Source: Demequina lignilytica (GTDB taxonomy: Bacteria > Actinomycetota > Actinomycetes > Actinomycetales > Demequinaceae). From it: a stretch of DNA of 64,000 nt. This document shows, piece after piece, positions 55,505 to 64,000 of the stretch; the stretch's first letter is position 1, and each line of letters opens with the position of its first letter. Position numbers and translations under genes: made by a program. Below the pieces are notes generated by a model, which saw nothing but the letters and a program-made list of their open reading frames with translations, was not told the DNA's origin and searched no databases. The stretch spans positions 124,001 through 188,000 of the forward strand of contig NZ_JAUHPX010000006.1 in NCBI RefSeq assembly GCF_030418305.1, read 5' to 3'.

Positions 55505-55582
55505 GGTGCCCCCCGTGGTCGGCGTCGAGGCTTCAGCCTCGCACCGCGGTGCGACACCCCCGCGGGTTCTCCACAGGTCCCG

Positions 55583-56767
<1,185 letters not shown>

Positions 56768-56854
56768 GGCCACCATCCTGGCACCGGGAGGTCCCGGACG
56801 CCCCCGTCGGGTTCCTGAGCAACCTGCCAGGGAGGCGCGCGTACGCTGACCCGC

Positions 56855-57553
56855 GTGAGCCTCACCGCGCTGGCAGCCGCGCTGCCCACCCTGGGTCCGA
56901 GCTGGCTCGACCCCGAGACGATGATCGAGACCTTCATCTCCCGGTGGGGCGTGTGGGCGCTCGCCGCCGTCTGCGCCGTGGTGCTGATCGAGACGGGGCT
57001 GCTGTTCCCGTTCCTGCCCGGCGACTCGCTGCTCTTCACCGTGGGCCTGTTCATCGGTACCGGCACTCTGCAGGTGCCGCTGTGGGTCGCGTGCCTCGCG
57101 CTGTTCCTGGCGGCCTTCGCCGGCGACCAGCTGGGCTACCTGATCGGACGCAAGGCCGGGCCTGCGATCTTCAGCAGGCCCGACTCCCGGTTCTTCAAGC
57201 AGGACCACATCGACAAGACCCACGCGTTCTTCGAGAAGTACGGCGGCCGCGCGATCGTGCTCGCGCGCTTCGTCCCGTTCGTGCGCACGTACATCCCGGT
57301 CGCCGCCGGGATCGGCCGCATGCACTACGGGCACTTCATCAGGTTCAACGTGATCGGCGCGTTCATCTGGGGCGTCGGCGTCACGCTGCTCGGCTACTTC
57401 CTGGGCAACGTGCCGATCATCAAGGACAACCTCGAGGTCGCGGCGCTCGTGATCGTGCTCGTCTCGGTCCTGCCGATCGTGATCGAGGCCATCAGGCACC
57501 GCCGCGAGACCGCGGTGGCGATCGAGGAGATCGCCGAGGACGTCACCGAGTAG
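56855..57553 (+). CDS. DedA-family membrane protein
   Basis: 232 residues with five to six membrane segments. [80 protein letters not shown] and [21 protein letters not shown] are the standard DedA/SNARE-associated blocks, including the conserved Glu, Asp and Arg residues. DedA proteins are phospholipid transporters or flippases. TACGCT (56842-56847) ends seven bases before the GTG (leaderless). Divergent from purT. Confidence 0.93.
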   Translation: MSLTALAAALPTLGPSWLDPETMIETFISRWGVWALAAVCAVVLIETGLLFPFLPGDSLLFTVGLFIGTGTLQVPLWVACLALFLAAFAGDQLGYLIGRKAGPAIFSRPDSRFFKQDHIDKTHAFFEKYGGRAIVLARFVPFVRTYIPVAAGIGRMHYGHFIRFNVIGAFIWGVGVTLLGYFLGNVPIIKDNLEVAALVIVLVSVLPIVIEAIRHRRETAVAIEEIAEDVTE

Positions 57554-57595
57554 GTCCCGGCGGGACGATGCGCGGGTGGCGCCTCGGCGCTGCTC

Positions 57596-58153
57596 CTAGA
57601 ACTCGACCGACGGCGCCGTGCGCGCCGCCTCCTCCGTCTCGAAGTACTCCTCGCGGTGGAAGCCGAACATGTTCGCGATGATCACGGTCGGGAAGGTCTC
57701 GATGCGCGTGTTGAGCGTGCGCACGTTCGCGTTGTAGAACCGGCGGCCCGCGGCGACGCGGTCCTCGGTGTTCGTCAGCTCCTGCTGGAGCTGCATGAAG
57801 TTCTGGTTCGCCTTGAGGTCCGGGTAGGCCTCGGCGACCGCGAACAGCCGGCCCAGCGCCTGCGTGAGCACGTTCTCCTGCTGCGCCTGCTCGGCGGGCG
57901 AGGACCCGGGCGCCGCCGCGATGGTGCGTGCCTGGGTCACCGCCTCGAGGGTCGCGCGCTCGTGCTTCGCGTAGCCCTTGACGGTCTCGACCAGGTTCGG
58001 GATCAGGTCGTGGCGGCGCTGCAGCTCGACGTCGATCTGACGCCACGCCTCCTGCACCAGGTTCCGGAGCCTGACCAGCCCGTTGTACGCGGCGATCGCC
58101 CACAGGATGACGATGACGACCACAGCCGCGAGCGCGACGAAGAACCACTCCAT
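57596..58153 (-). CDS. lemA: LemA-family protein
   Basis: 185 residues. N-terminal helix FFVALAAVVVIVILWAIAAYNGLV anchors a long helical domain outside the membrane; VQEAWRQIDVELQRRHDLIPNLVETVKGYAKHE is the family signature. Function unknown. AAAGGG precedes the ATG. The next upstream gene encodes the usual DUF3137-like partner, 33 bases away. Confidence 0.93.
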   Translation of the reverse strand: MEWFFVALAAVVVIVILWAIAAYNGLVRLRNLVQEAWRQIDVELQRRHDLIPNLVETVKGYAKHERATLEAVTQARTIAAAPGSSPAEQAQQENVLTQALGRLFAVAEAYPDLKANQNFMQLQQELTNTEDRVAAGRRFYNANVRTLNTRIETFPTVIIANMFGFHREEYFETEEAARTAPSVEF

Positions 58154-58186
58154 GATGTGCCCTTTCTTGGCGTGTCCGTGTCGACT

Positions 58187-59125
58187 CTAGCGGGAGGCGC
58201 CGTCGGCACCCCCGTCGCCGTTGCGACGCTGCTCCCAATCCTCGATCCCGTCGCCGTCCGCATCCACGCCGACGCCGGTGTAGCGGCGCGACGTGAGCGC
58301 ACCGGGCGTCACGGCCCACGACGGACCCGACAGCGGAGCGTTCGGATCGGGCCGCCCGAGGCCCTGGTCGGTGTAGCTGCGCAGCACGTGGTCCGGGATC
58401 CGCCGCGCGATGCCGGTCACCGCCCCCAGGCGCTTCGCGAGCGAGCCGACCCCGTCCCGCCCGGGCTGCCACAGCATCACCGCGCCGCCCTCGATGCGGA
58501 TCGAGCAGCCCTCGACATCGAAGTCGAGCAGGCGCTCGATCATGCGCGGGTCCACGACGTCGTGCGCGTATCGCCGGTCGGCCGCGCGGACGCGCCAGCG
58601 CTGGTTGAACGCGTGCGACTCGACCTCGACGTCCATCCCCCCGAGCGCCTGGGCGGCGTGATGCCAGGCGTTCTCGGGCACGATCTCGAGCCACGGCAGG
58701 TTCACCGGCAGCTCGGCGAGGGTCACCTGGAAGAGCTGCGGCGTGGTGCGGTCGTCACGCCCGGCGACACGGTCCTCGAAGGCGTGGGTGAAGGTCGCGC
58801 AGCGCATGCCGCCATAGGTGCCGCGGAGGATGTGCTCCTGGTGCTGATGCGATCCCGCCCCGAACGGGAAGCGGGCGAAGCGCAGGGAGTACGGGGCACC
58901 CCGGTCGAGATGGTCCCAGCCGTGCTCAAGAGCGAAGCGCTCGTGCTCGTCGCCGTGGGCGCGCGCCTCGCGCCACTCCCACAGCGCCCACAGCCCGGCG
59001 GCGGCGCCGCACAGCAGTCCCACGACGAACAGCGCGCCCGAGCCCAGGCCGAGCGCGAGCACGGCGAGCAGGCCCGCGACGCCCGCCACGGAGGCGAGGA
59101 CGTTGCGCGCACCGTGCCTCAGCAT
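58187..59125 (-). CDS. DUF3137-like membrane protein, LemA partner
   Basis: 312 residues. Two hydrophobic N-terminal helices (about 5-50), then a soluble domain (RFALEHGWDHLDRG, LRGTYGGMRCATFTHAFED, LPWLEIVPENAW) like the DUF3137 partners often found beside lemA. The C-terminus contains DADGDGIEDWEQRR, an EF-hand-like calcium loop. GGGGGG lies just before the ATG. Confidence 0.75.
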   Translation of the reverse strand: MLRHGARNVLASVAGVAGLLAVLALGLGSGALFVVGLLCGAAAGLWALWEWREARAHGDEHERFALEHGWDHLDRGAPYSLRFARFPFGAGSHQHQEHILRGTYGGMRCATFTHAFEDRVAGRDDRTTPQLFQVTLAELPVNLPWLEIVPENAWHHAAQALGGMDVEVESHAFNQRWRVRAADRRYAHDVVDPRMIERLLDFDVEGCSIRIEGGAVMLWQPGRDGVGSLAKRLGAVTGIARRIPDHVLRSYTDQGLGRPDPNAPLSGPSWAVTPGALTSRRYTGVGVDADGDGIEDWEQRRNGDGGADGASR

Positions 59126-59147
59126 CGTCCCCCCGGCAGCGCTCGCG

Positions 59148-59714
59148 TCAGGCGAGGCCCAGGTCGTCCAGACCGTAGAGGTAGAGGTAGGGCAGGCCCT
59201 CCTCCTCGATGACCTGGCGCGCGCCCGTGTCGCGGTCGACGATCACCGCGACCGCGACCACGTCCGCGCCCGCCTCCCGCAGCGCGCTCACGGCGGTCAG
59301 CACCGAGCCGCCGGTGGTCGAGGTGTCCTCGACGGCGACGACCCGGCGTCCCGCCACGTCGGGGCCCTCGATGCGCCGTTGCAGGCCGTGCGCCTTGTTC
59401 TCCTTGCGCACCACGAACGCGTCGAGGTCGAGCCCGCGCGAGGCCGCGGCGTGCAGCAGGGACGTCGCGACCGGGTCGGCGCCCAGCGTGAGCCCGCCGA
59501 CGGCGTCCACATCGGCCGGCCCGAAGCCGGCCTCCTCGAGCGCGTCGAGCAGGACGTGGCCCACGAGCGGGGCGGCCCGGTGATGCAGGGTGATCCGGCG
59601 CAGGTCGACGTAGTAGTCGGCCTCCTTGCCGGACGCGAGGGTGACGCGGCCGCGCACCACGGCCAGCTCGGAGATCAGGTCGCGCAGCTGCTCGCGAGGG
59701 GTGCCGGAGGTCAT
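59148..59714 (-). CDS. pyrE: Orotate phosphoribosyltransferase
   Basis: 188 residues. Adds PRPP to orotate to make OMP in pyrimidine synthesis. The N-terminal GRVTLASGKEADYYVDLRRITLHHRAAPLVG, catalytic loop VVRKENKAHGLQRRIEG and PRPP motif VVAVEDTSTTGGS fit PyrE. TAGGCT (59722-59727) ends seven bases before the ATG (leaderless). pyrE is apart from the other pyr genes. Confidence 0.94.
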   Translation of the reverse strand: MTSGTPREQLRDLISELAVVRGRVTLASGKEADYYVDLRRITLHHRAAPLVGHVLLDALEEAGFGPADVDAVGGLTLGADPVATSLLHAAASRGLDLDAFVVRKENKAHGLQRRIEGPDVAGRRVVAVEDTSTTGGSVLTAVSALREAGADVVAVAVIVDRDTGARQVIEEEGLPYLYLYGLDDLGLA

Positions 59715-59760
59715 GGCGCCCAGCCTAGCGGGGGACGATGCGGTGGCTGGGCGGGCGGGC

Positions 59761-60525
59761 TCAGTCGCGCTGCTGGCTGCGGCGTCCGCGCGTCATGCGC
59801 GTGGGGAGGAGACCGGCGAGCGCGCCCGCGACGGCGTAGCGCGCGGACGGCGTCACCACCGTCTGGCCGCGGCGGACGGCGGCGAGCGCGGCCGTCACGA
59901 CCTCCTCGGGATCGAGCCAGGCCTGGTCGGGGAACTCGGCCCGCATGTGGGACAGCGCATCCGAGTCGTGGAAGTGCGTCCGCACCAGCCCCGGCAGCAC
60001 GGCGGTCGCCGTGACCCCGGTGCCGGCGAGCTGGCCCGCGAGCGCCTGGGTGAACTCCACCTGCCACCGCTTGTGCGCCGCGTACGTCGAGTTGCCCAGG
60101 CGCGACGCGATCGACGAGACCGTGAGGATCGCACCGTGGCCGCGCGCGATCATGCCCGGCAGCGCGGCGTGCGTCAGCTGCGCGGGCGCGGTCACGTGGA
60201 TGTCGAGCAGCGCCCGCTCCTGCTCCCACGTGGTCGCGGCGAACCCCTCCCCCAGGCCGAACCCCGCGTTGTTCACCAGCAGGCTGACAGGGCGGGCGTC
60301 GTCGCCGAGCCGGCTCGCCACGGCCTGCCGGCCGACCTCGGTCGTGAGGTCCGCGGGGAGCAGCTCCGCGGCCATGCCGGTCGCGCCCGTCAGGTTGTGC
60401 GCGACCTCGCTGAGACGGTCGCGCGAACGGCCCACGAGCACCACCTCGTGGCCCGCGGTCGCGAGCTGCCAGGCGAACTCCTCGCCCAGTCCGGAGGAGG
60501 CGCCGGTGACGAGTGCGATGGCCAT
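59761..60525 (-). CDS. Short-chain dehydrogenase/reductase
   Basis: 254 residues, classical SDR. Cofactor loop TGASSGLGEEFAWQLA (8-23), NNAGFG (near 90), catalytic serine in ILTVSSIASRLG and YAAHKRW as YxxxK. Substrate unknown. TAGCCT (60532-60537) ends six bases before the ATG (leaderless) and is back to back with the exoA promoter. Confidence 0.92.
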   Translation of the reverse strand: MAIALVTGASSGLGEEFAWQLATAGHEVVLVGRSRDRLSEVAHNLTGATGMAAELLPADLTTEVGRQAVASRLGDDARPVSLLVNNAGFGLGEGFAATTWEQERALLDIHVTAPAQLTHAALPGMIARGHGAILTVSSIASRLGNSTYAAHKRWQVEFTQALAGQLAGTGVTATAVLPGLVRTHFHDSDALSHMRAEFPDQAWLDPEEVVTAALAAVRRGQTVVTPSARYAVAGALAGLLPTRMTRGRRSQQRD

Positions 60526-60560
60526 GCGACGAGGCTACCGGTGGCCGGTACCGTGAACCC

Positions 60561-61352
60561 ATGCGTCTTGCCACCTGGAACGTCAACTCCGTCCGCGCCC
60601 GCGCCGAGCGGGTGGTCGACTGGCTGCAGCGGTCGGAGACCGACGTGCTCGCGATGCAGGAGATCAAGTGCAAGCCGGAGCAGTTCCCCCGCGAGGCCTT
60701 CGAGGCCGCGGGGTACGAGCTGGCGGTCCACGGGCTCAACCAGTGGAACGGCGTCGCGATCGCCTCGCGGGTGGGTCTGTCCGACGTGGAGACCTCGTTC
60801 CCCGCCCAGCCGGGCTTCGCCAAGACGGGTGACCCGGTGGTCGAGGCACGGGCGCTCGGCGCGACAGCGGGCGGCGTCCGGGTGTGGAGCCTGTACGTGC
60901 CCAACGGACGCGGGATCGGCGACCCCCACTACACCTACAAGCTGGACTTCCTCGGACGCCTCAAGGATGCCGCCGCCGGCTGGACCGACGTGCCGACCGC
61001 GCTGGTCGGCGACTTCAACGTGGCCCCGCTCCCGACCGACATCTGGTCGGAGGAGGACGCCGAGGCGGAGACGCACGTGACGCCGGAGGCCCGCGCCGCA
61101 TTCCACGCGTTCGAGGACGCCGGGTACACCGAGCTGTCGCGCCGCTTCATCCCGGCGGAGCGCACGTACACGTTCTGGGACTACAAGGCGCTGCGCTTCC
61201 CCAAGGGCGAGGGGATGCGCATCGACTTCGTGTACGCCTCGGATCCGCTCGCGGCGCTCGCGACCGGCGCGAGCATCGTCCGCGACGAGCGCAAGGGCAA
61301 GGGCGCCTCGGACCACGTCCCGGTGGTGATCGATCTCGAGGATCCCGCGTGA
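60561..61352 (+). CDS. exoA: Exodeoxyribonuclease III / AP endonuclease
   Basis: 263 residues of the exonuclease-endonuclease-phosphatase family, repairing abasic sites. MRLATWNVNSVRARAERVVDWL, LAMQEIKCKPEQFP (metal-binding Glu), YVPNGRGIGDPHYTYKLDFLGRL, LVGDFNVAPL and the final KGASDHVPVVIDL are all diagnostic. TACCGT (60549-60554) ends six bases before the ATG, a leaderless start that excludes an upstream ATG. Confidence 0.95.
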   Translation: MRLATWNVNSVRARAERVVDWLQRSETDVLAMQEIKCKPEQFPREAFEAAGYELAVHGLNQWNGVAIASRVGLSDVETSFPAQPGFAKTGDPVVEARALGATAGGVRVWSLYVPNGRGIGDPHYTYKLDFLGRLKDAAAGWTDVPTALVGDFNVAPLPTDIWSEEDAEAETHVTPEARAAFHAFEDAGYTELSRRFIPAERTYTFWDYKALRFPKGEGMRIDFVYASDPLAALATGASIVRDERKGKGASDHVPVVIDLEDPA

Positions 61353-61963
61353 CGGACGGCTTCGCGCCGCCGCCGTCGCTCGACGGCCCGCGCGCCGCCT
61401 CGCCGACGGGCTCGGTCGCGGGGGCGCCGACGCCCGCCCCGCTCGCGTCACCGCCGCGCCCGCGTCGCCCCCGGCGCCGACGCGGGGTCGTCCTGGCGTG
61501 GATCGTGGGCGGCGCCGCCGCCGTGGCGATCGGCGGCGGCGTGGTCGCCGACCTCGCCCTCTCCGCGCATCAGCGCTCGCTCGAGCCGGTCGCGCGCGGG
61601 TACGCCGGAGGACTCGAGGGGATCCAGGCGGTCGCCGGGCTGTGCCTGGTCGACGCGCCCGAGGGCGAGTCAGTCGACTCGCTCATCGCCGTCGCCTGTG
61701 CGGATCCCCATCGCGCCGAGGTGGTGGCCGAGCTCAGGCTCGGCGGGGCGTGGCCCGGCGACGATGCGCTCGCGCGCCAGGCCGAGGACTTCTGCTCGGT
61801 CCAGGTCGCGCGCCTCGTGAGCGGGGAGCTCGCCGAGGGCGCGCGCTGGCGCGTCTGGGTCCCCACCGAGCGCACCTGGGCCGCGGGTGACCGCGCCGCG
61901 CTCTGCGTCGTGGTCATGGACCGCGACGTCACCGGCTCGTTCGAGGCCGGCACCGCCGCCTGA
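61349..61963 (+). CDS. Membrane protein with septum-formation-type domain
   Basis: 204 residues: Pro/Ala-rich cytoplasmic N-terminus (about 50), one helix (GVVLAWIVGGAAAVAIGGGVVADLAL) and an exported domain with GLCLVDAPEGESVDSLIAVACADPHRAEVVAELRL and QAEDFCSVQV, the cysteine pattern of the septum-formation family. GTG start overlaps the exoA stop (GTGA). Convergent with a second family member. Confidence 0.75.
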   Translation: MTDGFAPPPSLDGPRAASPTGSVAGAPTPAPLASPPRPRRPRRRRGVVLAWIVGGAAAVAIGGGVVADLALSAHQRSLEPVARGYAGGLEGIQAVAGLCLVDAPEGESVDSLIAVACADPHRAEVVAELRLGGAWPGDDALARQAEDFCSVQVARLVSGELAEGARWRVWVPTERTWAAGDRAALCVVVMDRDVTGSFEAGTAA

Positions 61964-61968
61964 CGCGC

Positions 61969-62403
61969 TCAGAACGCCGCGAGCGTCCCCTCGAACAGCT
62001 GGGGCACTCCCGACTCGTCGGGGACGAACGCGGCGCACACCGCGCCTCGCTCCCCCGCGTCCCAGCCCTCGGCGAGCGGCCACGTGTAGAAGATGTCGAG
62101 CGGCGAGGAGGAGTAGGGCTCGCCCGTGTAGGCCTCGAAGCGCGACACGCACTCCTCCTCGACCTCCGCGACCACGGCCTCCTCGTCGTACGTGTCGGAG
62201 CCGCCCACGTCGAACGTCGCGTAGACCTCGGCCTCGTGCGCCTCGTCGCAGGCCACGGTGGGCACCGAGTCGCCGCTCTCCCCCACCCCGGAGATGATCA
62301 GGCAGTCGCCGAGCACCAGGGGCACCGGCGGGTCCTGCGAGCAGCCGGCCAGCGCCAGGGACGCGGCGAGCCCGGAGACGAGGATGACGGCGGTGCGGCG
62401 CAT
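61969..62403 (-). CDS. Lipoprotein with septum-formation-type domain
   Basis: 144 residues. Signal peptide MRRTAVILVSGLAASLALAGC with lipid cysteine at 21. Mature domain has LGDCLIISGVGESGDSVPTVACDEAHEAEVYATFDV and ECVSRFEAYTGEPY, like the protein at 48349. TAGGGT (62411-62416) ends seven bases before the ATG (leaderless). Five bases from the convergent family member. Confidence 0.8.
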   Translation of the reverse strand: MRRTAVILVSGLAASLALAGCSQDPPVPLVLGDCLIISGVGESGDSVPTVACDEAHEAEVYATFDVGGSDTYDEEAVVAEVEEECVSRFEAYTGEPYSSSPLDIFYTWPLAEGWDAGERGAVCAAFVPDESGVPQLFEGTLAAF

Positions 62404-62620
62404 GGCGGCCACCCTAGCGCGCGGCCCCGGAATGGCGGATCGGTGCACGATAGGCGCCGGCTTCGGGCACCGATCCTCCATTTCGCGGGGAGGGATGCGC
62501 GCGGGGAGGGGTGCGCGCGGGAAGGGGCGCGCCGGGCGGGTGCGCGCGAAGGGTGGGGAAGGCGCGCGACGACGGGTCGCTGCGCGAGGAGCGGTGCGCG
62601 GTGGCGGCGCGTGCGCGGCG
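62404..62620. other. Intergenic stretch with G-rich degenerate repeats
   Basis: 217 bases. From about 62485 to 62570 it repeats units like GCGCGGGGAGGGGT with strong G bias on the plus strand. No gene or clear hairpin is seen. On its minus-strand side the membrane gene at 63154 ends 62621. Confidence 0.5.
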
Positions 62621-63154
62621 TCAGGCCGCGGGGCGACGGGCGGCGATCGCCGCGATCACGGCCGGCTCGCCCTGGTCGACCATCCACTGGAGCAGCGACG
62701 ACGGCGCCACCGGGTTGGCGGCGATGGTGGGCCGCAGCTCCGGCCGGGCATAGGCGAGACCGGCGAGCTCGGTCGCCGTCGCGTAGGGGCTCTCGGCGAG
62801 CATGCGCTCGCCCTGAGGGCCGTCGGCACCGAAGGGCACGGGCTGCACCGGCTGCTCCGGGCGCGCCGCCAGGGGCGCGTCGTCGTTCGGCGCGCCTCGC
62901 ATCGAGTCCCGGACCACGACCACGGTGACGGCGAGCGGGACCAGGGGGAGCACCAGGAGGACCGGCGGCAGCTCGAGCGGAAGGACCCCCTCCGCGAGCA
63001 CAGCCACGGCGATGAAGAACGCCGCACACACCCCGAACACCATCCGGGACAGGTTGCTCAGGGCCACGCGGGGGTGGAAGGAGGCGATGACGTCGAGTAC
63101 GAGCACACCCCCCGTGACGACGAGAGCAATTGCCTCTGCCGACCAGCTCGTCAC
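62621..63154 (-). CDS. Membrane protein with variant leucine-rich repeat-like C-terminus
   Basis: 177 residues. Three hydrophobic segments (about 6-25, 35-60, 62-80) precede a cytoplasmic C-terminus with LAYARPELRPTIAANPVAPSSLLQWMVDQGEPAVIAAIAARR, which looks like one or two variant leucine-rich repeats (LRV). Function unknown. GGGAGG precedes the GTG start. Divergent from the response regulator. Confidence 0.7.
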   Translation of the reverse strand: MTSWSAEAIALVVTGGVLVLDVIASFHPRVALSNLSRMVFGVCAAFFIAVAVLAEGVLPLELPPVLLVLPLVPLAVTVVVVRDSMRGAPNDDAPLAARPEQPVQPVPFGADGPQGERMLAESPYATATELAGLAYARPELRPTIAANPVAPSSLLQWMVDQGEPAVIAAIAARRPAA

Positions 63155-63222
63155 TCGAACCTCCCCCCAACACCCCGCGTGAACCTCGCTATGAATCTTT
63201 CATCGTCCCGGGCGTCGCTCAA

Positions 63223-63240
63223 GCCCCCACTTGTGGGGGC
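63223..63240. promoter_or_regulatory. Palindrome upstream of the response regulator gene
   Basis: GCCCCCAC-TT-GTGGGGGC, perfect 8-base arms, overlapped at its right end by GGGGG-CATA-CCCCC (63235-63248). It sits midway between divergent genes, 76 bases before the response regulator start. Confidence 0.6.
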
Positions 63241-63315
63241 ATACCCCCGGGACCATGGGCTCTCCAGGAGTTTTGTCACGCGCTACAGTTCGAATCAGCA
63301 CAGAGAGGAGCTGCC

Positions 63316-63966
63316 GTGGAGGCGGAGGGGGCGAAGCGCCGGATCGCGCTCGTCGAGGACCATGCGCTGATCGCGGCCGGGTTCCGCGATCTGATGGCCT
63401 CGGCGGACGACCTCGACCTGATCGCGGCGGTCGAGACGGTGGACGAGCTGACCGCGCTGGACCCGGCGCCGGAGCTGGTCGTGCTGGACCTCCGCCTCGC
63501 CGACGGCTCGATGCCGTCCGCGAACATCGCGGCCGTCCACGCCCTGGGCGCCGAGGTGCTCATCTACACCGGCGGCGAGGACCGCCGCCTGATCCAGGAC
63601 GCCGCGCGCGCCGGAGCCCTCGGGCTCATCCGCAAGTCCGCGGACCCCGCCACGCTGCTCGACGCGATCCGCACGGCAGCGGCCGGCGGCGACGTGTTCG
63701 GCACCGACTGGGCCGCCGCCATCGATGCCGACGACGCGCTCCCGGACGCCCACCTCAGCGCCCGCGAGCAGGAGGTGCTGTCGCTCTACGCCTCGGGGCT
63801 CACCGCGGTCTCGGTGGCGCGGGCGATCGGCGTCTCCCGCGAGACCGTTGCGGACTACGTGAGCCGCATCCGCCGCAAGTACGAGGATGCCGGCAGGCCC
63901 GCGTACTCGCGCGTCGACCTGTACAAGCGCGCGCTCGAGGACGGCCTCCTCGACGGATCGCAGTGA
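63316..63966 (+). CDS. NarL/LuxR-type response regulator
   Basis: 216 residues. Receiver domain 8-125 with acidic D15, phosphoacceptor D58 (LVVLDLRLADG) and KSADP near 107. LuxR helix-turn-helix at about 150-205 (LSAREQEVLSLYASGLTAVSVARAIGVSRETVADYVSRIRRKYEDAGRPAYSRVDLYKRAL). GAGGAG lies five bases before the GTG start. It is followed without a gap by a coding start that may be its kinase. Confidence 0.9.
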   Translation: MEAEGAKRRIALVEDHALIAAGFRDLMASADDLDLIAAVETVDELTALDPAPELVVLDLRLADGSMPSANIAAVHALGAEVLIYTGGEDRRLIQDAARAGALGLIRKSADPATLLDAIRTAAAGGDVFGTDWAAAIDADDALPDAHLSAREQEVLSLYASGLTAVSVARAIGVSRETVADYVSRIRRKYEDAGRPAYSRVDLYKRALEDGLLDGSQ

Positions 63967-64000
63967 TCGGGGTCGACGCCGACGGCTCGGCGCGGGACCG
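63963..64000 (+). CDS. Start of a gene coupled to the response regulator, probably its histidine kinase
   Basis: A GTG shares GTGA with the preceding stop and the frame VIGVDADGSARD stays open to the window end. Twelve codons are too few to identify the product; a sensor kinase is guessed from the usual order of such pairs. Confidence 0.35.
   Translation, partial: MIGVDADGSARD

Noticed and set aside
62485..62570. G-rich repeats as a minisatellite or CRISPR-like array
   Set aside because: Units are short, irregular and without constant spacers.

Overview
The window is about 72% G+C. It carries bldC, a DUF3073 gene, an Actinobacterial Holin-X gene, septum-formation-domain lipoproteins, many GTG starts and many starts with no ribosome binding site. 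This is an actinobacterial chromosome, most probably from the order Micrococcales. A cellulolytic or plant-polysaccharide-degrading family such as Cellulomonadaceae or Demequinaceae would fit, but that rank is a guess. I see no rRNA, phage, insertion sequence, integron or CRISPR array. Base composition is even, so this looks like ordinary core chromosome with a sugar-use accessory layer.

Layout. 1-3.2 kb: araA (cut by the window edge), araD and a LacI-family regulator. 3.5-8.5 kb: galK, galE, a uracil/xanthine permease and a GH1 beta-glucosidase. 8.5-9.5 kb: a zincin-like protein and three tRNA genes (Glu, Asp, Phe). 9.6-15.3 kb: holin-X protein, EamA exporter, ogt, bldC, DUF3073, purM, purF. 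15.4-21.6 kb: an alpha-glucoside-type ABC importer (binding protein and two permeases) behind a promoter bracketed by LacI-type operators, then a serpin and a secreted GH6 cellulase. 21.7-28.5 kb: SCP-like protein, purL, two proteins of unknown function, CE7 esterase, phosphoribosyltransferase, rhodanese. 28.7-33.4 kb: LacI regulator, GH31 alpha-xylosidase, metZ. 33.5-36.7 kb: two successive modules, each a membrane-anchored exported protein followed by a PrsW-type intramembrane protease. 36.8-41.8 kb: copper ATPase with a MerR regulator, an Asp/Glu racemase, a lipoprotein and a GNAT-kinase fusion. 41.9-46 kb: LLM flavoprotein, FAD oxidase, LuxR regulator, small monooxygenase. 46-57 kb: purQ, purS, TRIC channel, lipoproteins, purC, purD, ArsR, purA, fbaA, trmH-type methyltransferase, DUF2786, purT. 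56.8-64 kb: DedA, LemA with its partner, pyrE, SDR, exoA, septum-domain proteins, an LRV-type membrane protein and a LuxR response regulator.

How the genes work together. Nine purine-synthesis genes (purM, F, L, Q, S, C, D, A, T) lie on the minus strand over 44 kb, interleaved with unrelated genes. The sugar genes (arabinose, galactose, beta- and alpha-glucosides, xyloglucan-type xylosides, acetylated xylan, cellulose) are each attached to their own palindromic operator of the LacI type. At least 19 genes have a TANNNT -10 box ending 6-7 bases before the start codon and no Shine-Dalgarno sequence, so leaderless mRNAs are probably common.

The least explained signal is a dispersed 9-10 base word, GGACGATGCG (core GACGATGCG). 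It occurs about 40 times in 64 kb on both strands, is concentrated at the 3' ends of genes, and several times forms inverted or tandem pairs.
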